Shown piece by piece: positions 1 through 8,545 of a stretch of DNA of 64,000 bases. The translations under genes were made by a program, and so were the position numbers. The DNA comes from Fibrobacterota bacterium (GTDB taxonomy: Bacteria > Fibrobacterota > Chitinivibrionia > Chitinivibrionales > FEN-1185): the NCBI GenBank assembly GCA_003165595.1, contig PLWQ01000033.1:27499-91498 (forward strand), written 5' to 3'. The stretch's first letter is position 1, and every line of letters starts with the position of its first letter. The notes below the pieces were generated by a model that was not told where the DNA came from, did no database searches, and saw nothing but the letters and a program-made list of their open reading frames with translations.

Positions 1-1
1 C

Positions 2-262
2 GGCCGAACCCAGATCAACGTGGAGGCTCTCGCGGAGAAAGTTGAGGCAATGGTGTCGGGGCTCACCGCGCCGATAAAGATAGCGGTGATGGGCTGCATC
101 GTGAACGGGCCGGGCGAGGCTGCCGACGCGGACGTGGGAATAGCGGGCGGCAGGCACGAGGGCCAGATTTTTTTGAAAGGAAAGATGGTGGAGAAGGTGC
201 CGGAGGAGAAGCTGTTGGAGGTGCTGCGGGGGTATGTGGAGAGGTTGACGAAAGGAAACTAG
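2..262 (+). CDS. ispG: IspG (GcpE), 3' part only
   Basis: This is the C-terminal part of 4-hydroxy-3-methylbut-2-enyl diphosphate synthase, the [4Fe-4S] enzyme of the penultimate MEP-pathway step of isoprenoid synthesis. The reading frame is open from the window edge (frame 2) and begins GRTQ, which in the family directly follows the CPSC cysteine pair. The third cluster ligand is visible in the motif MGCIVNGPGEA (about residues 32-42 of the fragment), followed by the conserved ADVGIAGG. The gene ends with TAG at 260-262. The first part lies outside the window. It sits upstream of the polysaccharide locus on the same strand, 222 nt away, with no obvious functional link. Confidence 0.93.
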   Translation, partial: GRTQINVEALAEKVEAMVSGLTAPIKIAVMGCIVNGPGEAADADVGIAGGRHEGQIFLKGKMVEKVPEEKLLEVLRGYVERLTKGN

Positions 263-484
263 CGGCAGTTGCCCACAGCGGCAAAAACCGATTCGTCTGA
301 ATCCCATAGCGAGCGACTATAAGTACGTTTTCATTCCATGGGGATGGAAAGATTCCTCGCACTTTGCTGCGAGGTCTATCAATATATGGCGGGTCTTTAT
401 GCCTTGGGTGCTGCCGCGGGAATACAAAGTAGTATATTCTCTGAGCGGATTCACATTCTGGGTTCCACGCAAAGGAAAAACGTA

Positions 485-1513
485 ATGCGCATCCTTGTCA
501 CTGGCGCCGACGGATTTATTGGACAGCACTTGGTGCGTGCGCTGCTCGATGAAGGGCACCAGGTCCGTGGAATGTACAATGTGGAAAAACCGCTCTATTT
601 CTTCTCAAAGACGGAGATAGAATGGCGGAAAGCTGATTTGCGGGATGCAGCAACACTGGTGAAAATAGCGGAAAATATTGACGTCGTATATCATCTGGCG
701 GCGATTCCCAGAAACGACATGCGAAAAAGCTGGGACGACTACAAGGTTGTAAATGTCAATGGAACGGCCTCTCTTCTCGAGGAAAGTAACAAGGCTGGCG
801 TTCGGCGCTTCCTGTACGTCAGTTCCGTGGAAGCAGCAGGCTACGGCGATGGCATTCACCCCCGGGTCGAGACTGACCCGCCCCGTCCGGATAACAATTA
901 CGGCAAGAGCAAGCTGGAGGCCGAAGGGCTCGTGCTTGGAAAAAAGTGGAACATGGAATGCGTCGTCCTGCGGCTGCCCATGATTTACGGGCCCGGAACG
1001 TTTCTGATTGTTCCCAAACTCTTCGGTTTTGTCAAAAAACGGTTCTATCCTCTCATCGGCAAAGGCCAAGGTCTCATGGAATTCTGTTACGTTGGCAATG
1101 CGGTGAACGCGCTTGTGCTGGCAAGCCGCCACGAGAAAGCTCGAGGTGAGCTGTTCTATATCTCCGACAAACGTTCCTACCTGATCAAGGATGTTATCGC
1201 CTGTGTGGCGGAATCCATGAAGGTGAAGGTGCGGTTCATTCATATCCCTGTCTTAGTGGCAATGTGCGTGGCAGTGTGTTTTGAAGCGGTCGCAAAATTA
1301 TTCCCTTTTCCTCCCTTGGTTTCGCCATATTCGCGCAAGCCTTTCTTTACCCGGGAAACGGTGAGGTGGACGACAAAGAATTGGAATACCGTCTCTACCG
1401 AAAAGATCAGAACCATGCTGGGGTATGCTCCGACCGTGGACATTGCCGAAGGGTGCAAACGGACCGCCGAATGGCTCAAGGAACATGGGGATCAACAACA
1501 TTTGCAGGCGTAA
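485..1513 (+). CDS. NAD-dependent epimerase/dehydratase (extended SDR)
   Basis: A 342-residue extended short-chain dehydrogenase of the nucleotide-sugar epimerase/dehydratase type. The Rossmann motif TGADGFIG is at residues 6-13, a Ser-Ser pair lies in YVSSVEAAGYG (about 111-121), and the catalytic Tyr and Lys are in YGKSK (Y139, K143). ATG 485 is chosen because an AAAGGA-like ribosome site precedes it and because the Rossmann fold starts there; the frame stays open upstream to 338 but that extension resembles no family member. A hydrophobic stretch near residues 245-265 is unusual for a soluble SDR. It is the first gene of the polysaccharide locus and probably prepares an activated sugar. 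The substrate cannot be told from sequence. Confidence 0.85.
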   Translation: MRILVTGADGFIGQHLVRALLDEGHQVRGMYNVEKPLYFFSKTEIEWRKADLRDAATLVKIAENIDVVYHLAAIPRNDMRKSWDDYKVVNVNGTASLLEESNKAGVRRFLYVSSVEAAGYGDGIHPRVETDPPRPDNNYGKSKLEAEGLVLGKKWNMECVVLRLPMIYGPGTFLIVPKLFGFVKKRFYPLIGKGQGLMEFCYVGNAVNALVLASRHEKARGELFYISDKRSYLIKDVIACVAESMKVKVRFIHIPVLVAMCVAVCFEAVAKLFPFPPLVSPYSRKPFFTRETVRWTTKNWNTVSTEKIRTMLGYAPTVDIAEGCKRTAEWLKEHGDQQHLQA

Positions 1514-1523
1514 AGATTGAAGC

Positions 1524-2636
1524 ATGAACATCGGAATAAACGCTTCCGGCATCGGCAGGATAAAAGGCGGCGCCTCTTTTTACATAATCAACATCATTCG
1601 CGCACTGGCCGCGGTTGATCACGAACACAGGTATCTCATTTTTTGCACCGCTTACGGAAAAGACGAAATCGGCAATCTGCCTTCAAACTTCAAGCTCGTA
1701 GTCACTGCGCCGCAACATACCGTGCGACGGCTGTTATGGGAACAGACCGTCCTTCCTTTTTCGCTTTGCAGGAAATACGGCATCCAGGTACTGTTTTCGC
1801 CAAATTACACTTCCCCCCTTTTCCACCCAGGGTTTGCGTCGGTTGTCACGATCCACGACTTGAGTTTCTTTCCTCTAAGCAGACTCTATCCCCGTGGGCG
1901 GCGCCTGTTCAAGCCGATCATAAAATTGTCCGTTCTGCTGGCGGACAAAATTATTGCTGTTTCGGAATTCACGAAAAAGGATATCCTAAGATACGTGGGG
2001 AATTTTCCCGATAAAATATCTGTTGTATATGAAGCTGCTGAAGAAAGGTTTTCAGCCTCCGTGCCTGCTGAAGCAATTGATAATGCGAAGAAGAAGTTCG
2101 GCATTGCGAAGGAGTACGTCCTCTTCACAGGATTTCTGGAGCCGCGGAAGAATCTGGGACGGCTACTTGATGCTTTTGCGTTGATCGTGCGCGATATTCC
2201 GCATCAGCTTGTGATCGCCGGTGCCAAAGGCTGGTGGTACGATACGACGTTTAAAAAGGTGAAGTCTCTTGGTCTAGCTGACCGCGTTATTTTCACGGGG
2301 TATGTGCCTAGCGACGAGCTGCCTGCACTCTATGCCGGTGCCGCGCTGTTCGCCTTTCCAAGCCTGTATGAAGGATTCGGCATTTCGGTGCTGGAAGCTA
2401 TTTGTTGTGGGACGCCTGTTCTGGTTTCAAACAATACGGCCTTGCCCGAGGTGGCGGGGGAAGCGGGAGTGTATGTTGATCCATATAGCGTTGAGGACAT
2501 TGCGAAGCAATTGAAACGCGTGCTGTTTGACAATGCTGTCTATCAACAGCTGAAAGAGCGCTGCCCCGGCGTTGCAGGGAAGTTTTCGTGGAAAAAGGCG
2601 GCGGAAGAGACGCTGAGCGTTATGTCGCAATTGTAG
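1524..2636 (+). CDS. Glycosyltransferase family 4
   Basis: A 370-residue GT-B-fold glycosyltransferase. The C-terminal half carries the GT4 signature: the sugar-nucleotide motif GFLEPRKNLGRLLDAF (about 201-216), then EGFGISVLEAICCGTPVLVS with the E-x7-E pattern, then LPEVAGEAGVYVDP. The N-terminal acceptor domain is the usual length. It starts 10 nt after the epimerase and is probably cotranscribed. The family transfers sugars from nucleotide donors to growing lipid-linked polysaccharide on the cytoplasmic face of the inner membrane. Donor and acceptor are unknown. Confidence 0.9.
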   Translation: MNIGINASGIGRIKGGASFYIINIIRALAAVDHEHRYLIFCTAYGKDEIGNLPSNFKLVVTAPQHTVRRLLWEQTVLPFSLCRKYGIQVLFSPNYTSPLFHPGFASVVTIHDLSFFPLSRLYPRGRRLFKPIIKLSVLLADKIIAVSEFTKKDILRYVGNFPDKISVVYEAAEERFSASVPAEAIDNAKKKFGIAKEYVLFTGFLEPRKNLGRLLDAFALIVRDIPHQLVIAGAKGWWYDTTFKKVKSLGLADRVIFTGYVPSDELPALYAGAALFAFPSLYEGFGISVLEAICCGTPVLVSNNTALPEVAGEAGVYVDPYSVEDIAKQLKRVLFDNAVYQQLKERCPGVAGKFSWKKAAEETLSVMSQL

Positions 2637-2723
2637 TTGCGGTTGCAAGTATTCCACGGGACGGCATTCCGAGATATGTCAGCACAGCACCGCATTTGAT
2701 CATACTTGCCAAAAGGTGGCGCA

Positions 2724-3617
2724 ATGAACGCTAAGAAATCAACGTGGCTTTCAGAATGTAAAAACAATGTTTATTCACAACTGGGCGAAGACGGCGTTAT
2801 CAGCAAGATTCTTGAAATGCTCCCCTGCAAAGATCGATGGTGTGTTGAATTCGGCGCGTGGGACGGCAAGTACCTAAGCAATGTTGCCAATCTCATTCTA
2901 AATCAATCCTTTTCAGCGGTTCTCATTGAAGCAAACAAGGTAAAATTTAGAGAATTGAGAAAGAACTATGCCAATTTCAAAAATGTCTATTTACGGAATC
3001 AATTTGTTGGATTTGTGCATAACGACAATCTTGACAATATCCTTCAAGAAACCCCAATTCCTTTGGATTTTGATTTTCTATCTATCGACATAGACGGAAA
3101 TGACTATCATGTTTGGAAAGCAATTCGAAAATATAAGCCCAAGTCAATCTGCATTGAATTCAATCATACAATTCCAACTGAAATCGAATTTGTTCAAGAT
3201 GCCGATCCTCAAAAGAACCAAGGAGCAAGTCTTCTGTCACTGACCCTGTTGGGCAAAGAAATGGGGTATGAACTAGTATCCGTTCTTACGTGTAATGCAT
3301 TCTTTGTTAAGAAAGAATACTTTCCCTTGTTTTCGATAACCGATAATGCTCCGCAAACGCTTAGAACAGATTTACAGACCATAACGTACTTGTTTTCCGG
3401 TTTTGATGGTCATGTCTTTCTTAGAGGTTATAACAGACTTGCCCTGCACGCAATTGAATTGAGTGAATCGAAGTTTCAGCCCTTGCCAAAATTTCTCCAG
3501 AAAATGCGTGATCAATATGGATTTCATGAATTGGCAATCTATCTCATGATCCTGTTTCTCCGGAAACCACAATACTTTTGGAAAAAACTATGCGAACGAA
3601 TATTGCGAAGGAAGTAA
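2724..3617 (+). CDS. FkbM-like SAM methyltransferase-fold protein
   Basis: A 297-residue protein with the pattern of FkbM-like methyltransferases: YSQLGEDGVISKIL near the N terminus, then VEFGAWDGKYLSN (SAM-binding glycine motif), a VLIEAN acidic turn, FLSIDIDGNDYHVWKA and the following IEFN. ATG 2724 is chosen over the TTG at 2706 because GGTGG sits about 8 nt before it. The gene is clearly more AT-rich than its neighbours, suggesting separate acquisition. In polysaccharide loci such proteins are thought to O-methylate sugars, but neither activity nor substrate is shown here. It ends the first plus-strand block and converges on a minus-strand glycosyltransferase. Confidence 0.75.
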   Translation: MNAKKSTWLSECKNNVYSQLGEDGVISKILEMLPCKDRWCVEFGAWDGKYLSNVANLILNQSFSAVLIEANKVKFRELRKNYANFKNVYLRNQFVGFVHNDNLDNILQETPIPLDFDFLSIDIDGNDYHVWKAIRKYKPKSICIEFNHTIPTEIEFVQDADPQKNQGASLLSLTLLGKEMGYELVSVLTCNAFFVKKEYFPLFSITDNAPQTLRTDLQTITYLFSGFDGHVFLRGYNRLALHAIELSESKFQPLPKFLQKMRDQYGFHELAIYLMILFLRKPQYFWKKLCERILRRK

Positions 3618-3661
3618 AGTATCCCGTGTTCACTTTGTCGACCACGCAGCAAGGGCTATGG

Positions 3662-4756
3662 CTAGGTTCTTAATGGGAAAGATAATCGGTTGCCTAGTTC
3701 AACGAAAAGGCCCTTTGCTTGAGCAATATAGGTGGCTCTATCAGATAAGGTCTCAAATTTCATCAGGTTGTTTTGAGAAATTCTGATCCAGGCATTTCTG
3801 TTTGCTAGAGAATTTATGGCGTCCGCAATATCCCGCGGATTGTCGGTGGTGCATATAAAGCCGTTTTCATCGTGTATGACAAGTTCCGGAATGGCCCCGT
3901 GCCTGGAAGCAACAATCGGCAATCCGAATTTCATAGCTTCGGCATACACAATCCCATATCCTTCCATCTCGGAGACAAGAACGAAAATGTCGCTTGCCAC
4001 GTAAAGCGCATCGAGACGAGTTTTTTGCAAATAGCCATGAAAAGTACACGACTTAGAAACCCCCAGATCGTCAATTCTACTCAGAAGCGAATGATAGTAG
4101 GCCTCTGATTGTATGTGACCGGCAATATCCAGGTGAAACGGCAAAGAAAGAAACCGCAGCGATTCCACTATCAGGTGTATGTTTTTCCGCGGCTCAACGG
4201 TACCAACGGAAAGCAAGCGCATGCTGTTTGCAATACGGAATTCATGTTCAAGAGGCTTGTCTGCGGGAGAATCCTTGACGAAAGGAGGGATGACGCTAGA
4301 TCGAATGTTTCGTGGCGATGTTATAGACGCGAATGATGACTGCGAATACTTGCTGATGGTGATAACCGCGGTTAACGAGCGGGAAGAGAACGCTTCGATC
4401 GCCTTCAGAATCGTCCGAGCGAGAATGGGCTTCTTGTAGGGGAACTTGTAGTGATACAGCGTACCTATGACAGGAACGCGGGAAATATGCTTTGTCAACA
4501 AAAGGCCAAGAAGAAAACGCGTGCAATAATCGAGATCAAGAAGGATGCAGCACGGTTTGTTAATGCAAAGACTTTTGAAAAGATAGGAGAAATTTGCAGC
4601 AAAGATATTGGACCCTACCCTCCGGCCCTCCCATTCGACCACACTCATTCCAGCCAGCCTGGCAGCTTCAAGAAGGGCGGCATTGCATTTTTCGCCGCCA
4701 GTAATTTGATCGCCGGTACGGTACGAAATGAAATATAATGTTGACTGTGGGGTCAT
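3662..4756 (-). CDS. Glycosyltransferase family 4
   Basis: A 364-residue GT-B glycosyltransferase. Motifs in order are GTVEPRKNIHLIVESLRF (about 187-204), FHGYLQ, then SEMEGYGIVYAEAMKFGLPI with the E-x7-E donor-binding pair, then IPELVIHDENGFIC. Its start overlaps the stop of the upstream family-2 glycosyltransferase by 4 nt (ATGA), so the two are translationally coupled. It is the last gene of a minus-strand glycosyltransferase block and likely adds one residue of the polysaccharide repeat unit. Confidence 0.9.
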   Translation of the reverse strand: MTPQSTLYFISYRTGDQITGGEKCNAALLEAARLAGMSVVEWEGRRVGSNIFAANFSYLFKSLCINKPCCILLDLDYCTRFLLGLLLTKHISRVPVIGTLYHYKFPYKKPILARTILKAIEAFSSRSLTAVITISKYSQSSFASITSPRNIRSSVIPPFVKDSPADKPLEHEFRIANSMRLLSVGTVEPRKNIHLIVESLRFLSLPFHLDIAGHIQSEAYYHSLLSRIDDLGVSKSCTFHGYLQKTRLDALYVASDIFVLVSEMEGYGIVYAEAMKFGLPIVASRHGAIPELVIHDENGFICTTDNPRDIADAINSLANRNAWIRISQNNLMKFETLSDRATYIAQAKGLFVELGNRLSFPLRT

Positions 4757-5757
4757 GGCTCGGGTCGTGAAATATCGAAACAGGGGATTTTTTTGCGTTT
4801 GAAGAATATGTTCAATTCGATCATACGTTCTTTGATGAGAGGAACAATGGCTTTTCTCTGAGCGAAAAAATAATGGAGCCCGACAATAGCGTGAATGCGC
4901 GACCTAAAATAGACAAGAGGCAGTCTGTTCTTTATCGCAACTACACGGAAAATACGGAGTTCATAGAGAACGATAAAAACCAGGTGTCTTATTAGTGTTG
5001 ATGCCGGATATGTTTTAAATAGAAACCAAATTCTGTTTCTTTCCCTATAATAATAATACTGATCAATTTGTTTGCTGAAACTGGCGCCACCTCTCTTTCC
5101 TGCCTTGTGGTATACAACGGCAGATGGTACGTAAAGGCATTTCCAACCGTGCGCAAAGGCGCGAAGGCACAAATCAATTTCTTCAAAGTACGCAAAGAAA
5201 CGCTCGTCAAAGCCCTGCAGTTGGTCGATAAGTTCTTTTCTGTAGATAGCGGACCCGCCATTAGCTCCCAGAACGAACCCTGGCTGATCGTAGAGCGGGT
5301 TCTTGTTCATCTTTCTGTTGTGCCCGAAGGGAACGAAGCCCAAATGTCTAGCTAACACTTGGTAAAGGCCGTCGATTGTCGACTTGCCAAAATAATTCAT
5401 TTGTCGGCACGACACTATGCCGATTGCGGAATCTTCTTCAAGCCTGAGAATGGCTTCATCAAGCCACGCCGCATCGACAACCATATCGTTGTTGAGCGTC
5501 GCAATGTATTTACCGCGGGCTTGTCTAAAACCGGCATTATTTCCCGCGGCGTATCCCACGTTGTTTTCCAGTCGTATCAGGCGTGCCATATCATATTTTG
5601 CCACGATGTTACACGACCGATCGGTTGACCCATTGTCAACGAAAAGGATTTCAACCGGTTCATAATGGAGCGATCGCAGCGATTCCAGGCATTCGGGGAA
5701 AATGTCTTCGCCGTTCCAGTTTAGAATGATGATGCTGACAAGCGGGTTTCCCACCAT
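4753..5757 (-). CDS. Glycosyltransferase family 2
   Basis: A 334-residue GT-A inverting glycosyltransferase. It opens with VSIIILNWNG and DNGSTD, has the metal-binding DxD-like motif in TLNNDMVVDAAW (about residue 90), the acceptor loop GANGGSAIYRKELI, and EEIDLCLRAFAHGW with the catalytic-base region. A basic region with hydrophobic stretches near the C terminus suggests membrane association. This is the rhamnosyltransferase-like GT2 layout. It is coupled by a 4-nt overlap to the GT4 that follows it. A 164-nt AT-rich gap separates it from the gene upstream. Confidence 0.9.
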   Translation of the reverse strand: MVGNPLVSIIILNWNGEDIFPECLESLRSLHYEPVEILFVDNGSTDRSCNIVAKYDMARLIRLENNVGYAAGNNAGFRQARGKYIATLNNDMVVDAAWLDEAILRLEEDSAIGIVSCRQMNYFGKSTIDGLYQVLARHLGFVPFGHNRKMNKNPLYDQPGFVLGANGGSAIYRKELIDQLQGFDERFFAYFEEIDLCLRAFAHGWKCLYVPSAVVYHKAGKRGGASFSKQIDQYYYYRERNRIWFLFKTYPASTLIRHLVFIVLYELRIFRVVAIKNRLPLVYFRSRIHAIVGLHYFFAQRKAIVPLIKERMIELNIFFKRKKIPCFDISRPEP

Positions 5758-5921
5758 GAGTAACCAATTCTCGAAGAAATTCAGACCTCTGAGCTAGTTG
5801 CCCAGATTAGTTTCATCCTCGTCTACGAGCAGAAGTGTAATGAATTAACCATATATCACACAAACGAATAAGTAAATAGACAAAACGACTTCTTGATCAT
5901 CTCTTTAAAGCCAGGCATGCT

Positions 5922-6854
5922 TTACTTTTGTGCCCATCCTTGGGCCAAAACCTCACATGGAGTTTTCCAATTGCTGGATCCCAGTGCCCCATATCTGATG
6001 AAAGCAAACCAATATCTGAATAACAAATCCGACAATAGAATAGTGTGAATCAGCCTGATTTCAAGACTTGAACAGTGTTTTTCAAGGTAATGTCGCCAAC
6101 TCTGGTAAAACATTGCCTGAAGGGATCTGGCAATGGCGCCATCGGGAGTCTTTTTGCCGCTACTCGATCCGGCAAGGTGTACAACCCGGGTTTTCCCGCA
6201 ATAGTATGTTTTTAGGCCCCAATCCTTTGCTCGGCGCGCGAGATCAACATCTTCAAAATACATGAAGAAGGTCTCGTCTAAACCACCTAGGCTCTGTAAA
6301 TGAACAGTTCTGATTAGATAAAACGCCCCCATTACAAAATTAACCGGATATACTCCGTCATCATCCGCTTTTGGTACAACGCCTCGGCGATAATTTGGAC
6401 GGAATGTACACACTTCAAGTACCACGCTAAGCAATTCAGGAAAATGACCATAGGAGATGCCATTCGACAAGTCGCTGTTCAGCAGCTTACAACCGCATCC
6501 GAAGACTTCGGGGTGACTATCTATCCAGGTCAAGGCATGGGTGATAGAATCATCGATGAGGTATGCATCGCTATTAAACAACAGAGTATTGCGTCCCCTT
6601 ACGCGCGCAATTGCCCTATTATTCGCTCCAGCGAATCCAGAATTCTTGCCCGAGAAAATCAGCTGAATATCTGTGTGCTCTTCCAACAACTTTCTGAGTG
6701 TGTCCTGTGAACCATCCGTGGAGGCGTTATCAACAATGAACACTTCAAAGGCGACGTGCCCGGGGATGTGGCGGTAAAGACTTTTTACACACTCCTTTGT
6801 TAATTCCCCGGTGTTATAGTTTACCACTACCACAGAAATGTCAATTTGTCTCAT
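5922..6854 (-). CDS. Glycosyltransferase family 2
   Basis: A 310-residue GT-A glycosyltransferase. Visible motifs are SVVVVNYNTGELTKECV, DNASTDGS, LFNSDAYLIDD (the DxD equivalent reads NSD), MGAFYLIRT and FMYFEDVDLARR with the catalytic acidic residues. It resembles the gene at 4753-5757 in layout but not closely in sequence, so it is a distinct transferase rather than a recent duplicate. Its start overlaps the end of the upstream GT4-like gene by 4 nt (ATGA). Confidence 0.88.
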   Translation of the reverse strand: MRQIDISVVVVNYNTGELTKECVKSLYRHIPGHVAFEVFIVDNASTDGSQDTLRKLLEEHTDIQLIFSGKNSGFAGANNRAIARVRGRNTLLFNSDAYLIDDSITHALTWIDSHPEVFGCGCKLLNSDLSNGISYGHFPELLSVVLEVCTFRPNYRRGVVPKADDDGVYPVNFVMGAFYLIRTVHLQSLGGLDETFFMYFEDVDLARRAKDWGLKTYYCGKTRVVHLAGSSSGKKTPDGAIARSLQAMFYQSWRHYLEKHCSSLEIRLIHTILLSDLLFRYWFAFIRYGALGSSNWKTPCEVLAQGWAQK

Positions 6855-8185
6855 ACCCTTCCATACTTGGCAAATGTTTTCTTTGGCAACTTTTCCGAAC
6901 TCGAACCAATGGCACTCAGCAACTGCTGGGAAAAACCGGAAATATCACAAACCCGACGCACTTTCTCTAATGCATTATTACGAATCTGCAGCCAAATAGT
7001 TTGATCAGACAACAGTCGGATACAGGCCAGTGCAAACTCTTCCGCAGTACTTCCGCACAATATTTCTTTTTCAGGATACCAACCTAGCTGGGAACAAAGT
7101 AGAGGTGTCGCGACAACTGGTATTCCGTTGGCTGCAGCGTCATACACTTTCAGCGGCACACCTGCTGAATACCGTGTTGGTGCTGCAAAAATTTTATTTG
7201 AGTTGTAAAACGGCGTGAGATCATCGACCATGCCTACAACTTTCACAATGTCCGTTTGATATGCTTGCACCCGTTTCGATGAGTTAGGTCCAACGATCGT
7301 AAAACCGACATCCATCTGACGGCGTATCAGCGGTAATACGTCGGTAATGAAAAAGATGACCGCGTCTTCATTGGGGCTTGGTGAACTGAGTATTGGGCCT
7401 GCAAATAAAATGCCGCTCCTTTCCGAAAAAGGAGCTTTCGACGGCCGGATAGGCACAGTGTGACCAACGACTGCTACCTTCGGGCAGCCATACCCGCGAA
7501 AAAGGTTTGCTTCGGCATCTGAAACTGCCATTACCGAATCTGCCTTTCGTGCCAGGCCAAGCTCTTGTTCGACAAGTCTTTTCTCAGTTCTTGCAGCGAG
7601 GGGCTTTCCTATCAGTTTTCTATGCATTATTTGTCTTAACGCGAAGACCGCTTCTGCATCATACACGACTAACGCGTTTCCCTGGTAATGCCTGAGCGTG
7701 GCGTAGAGACGTTTCAAATTAGTTGGACGGCTGACGATAATTACTGTATAGTAGTTTTTCCGGAGCTTCAGTAAACTAGTGACAACGGGCCGTTCTGCCG
7801 GGGTAACTCCAAACAGAATCTCAACACCTGCTACCCTGAAACGTGCAACCGAAGGATTCAACGCCTTGTTTGGAATTAGAGGAATAAAAGTGATTTGAAA
7901 TCCCTGACCTACGAGAACATCAAGAATCTGGCATGTCCGCGGAGCGCCGCCTCCAATGCGCGGATCAGGAAGCACATCCTCAATAAACAGAAGCCGCGTT
8001 CCATTAGACGATGCGCAGGGTGACTGTAAACCATAGAGCTCCTTGTGGCGAATCAGATTGGATATGATTGTGGGAATAGTCTTGGGGAAACGATACGCAT
8101 CAGCAACGACAGAAGCAAAAAAATATCGGCGTGTTCCACGGGGGAAAAGTAATTCCAAGAAGGAGCTGATTGCCTCGCGAACCAT
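6851..8185 (-). CDS. GT-B glycosyltransferase (GT4-like)
   Basis: A 444-residue protein with a GT-B C-terminal domain: GILFAGPILSSPSPNEDAV, then FTIVGPNSS, VGMVDDLTPFYN, and PTRYSAGVPLKVYDAAANGIPVVAT in the donor-binding region. The E-x7-E motif is not canonical here, with SAGVPLKVYDA in its place, so it is a divergent GT4 or GT1-type enzyme. I chose ATG 8185, preceded by AGGG, over a TTG 36 nt upstream; the start is uncertain. It is first in the minus-strand block and is divergent from the export gene at 8546. Confidence 0.75.
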   Translation of the reverse strand: MVREAISSFLELLFPRGTRRYFFASVVADAYRFPKTIPTIISNLIRHKELYGLQSPCASSNGTRLLFIEDVLPDPRIGGGAPRTCQILDVLVGQGFQITFIPLIPNKALNPSVARFRVAGVEILFGVTPAERPVVTSLLKLRKNYYTVIIVSRPTNLKRLYATLRHYQGNALVVYDAEAVFALRQIMHRKLIGKPLAARTEKRLVEQELGLARKADSVMAVSDAEANLFRGYGCPKVAVVGHTVPIRPSKAPFSERSGILFAGPILSSPSPNEDAVIFFITDVLPLIRRQMDVGFTIVGPNSSKRVQAYQTDIVKVVGMVDDLTPFYNSNKIFAAPTRYSAGVPLKVYDAAANGIPVVATPLLCSQLGWYPEKEILCGSTAEEFALACIRLLSDQTIWLQIRNNALEKVRRVCDISGFSQQLLSAIGSSSEKLPKKTFAKYGRV

Positions 8186-8545
8186 GGAAAGTGCCCTGGA
8201 TACACCTAGGTTGAAAAACAAACGTGTTAATAAAATATATCTGATCAGGAAGAAGAAATACGTTGTAAGGTTAAGTATGGGGAACCCGGTATGTGGAGCG
8301 AAGAGCTACCGGAGATGGATGAAGGTGCATTGCTGTGCACCGAGTGTCTTCCAACGGCACGATTCCTTGGCATTATGGACAGTCCGAGACCAATTTTCTC
8401 CAAATTGTTCAAGTCCTACTTATGCGCAGCCCGCAGATTATTACCAAGGACTTTTTGACTTGGAATACCATTCTGATGTAATTTAAGACAATGTAAGAAT
8501 TTATGATCTTCTCGTTTCTTTTCAGCTAGCAGGTCTTTTCTGCCT
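8186..8545. promoter_or_regulatory. Divergent intergenic region with plus-strand promoter
   Basis: This 360-nt region separates the minus-strand glycosyltransferase block from the plus-strand export block. A sigma70-like promoter is visible on the plus strand: TTGACT at 8455-8460 and TGTAAT at 8477-8482, 16 nt apart, giving a leader of about 55 nt before the export gene. An AT-rich stretch near 8230-8275 could serve the minus strand, but no well-spaced pair was found. No gene was recognised inside. Confidence 0.5.

Noticed and set aside
338-484. N-terminal extension of the epimerase
   Set aside because: The Rossmann fold starts at Met 485 with a ribosome site; the extension is Cys-rich and unlike SDR proteins.
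8043-8486. A 147-codon plus-strand frame before the export gene
   Set aside because: It starts inside the minus-strand glycosyltransferase and runs through the divergent promoter region; no motif or ribosome site.
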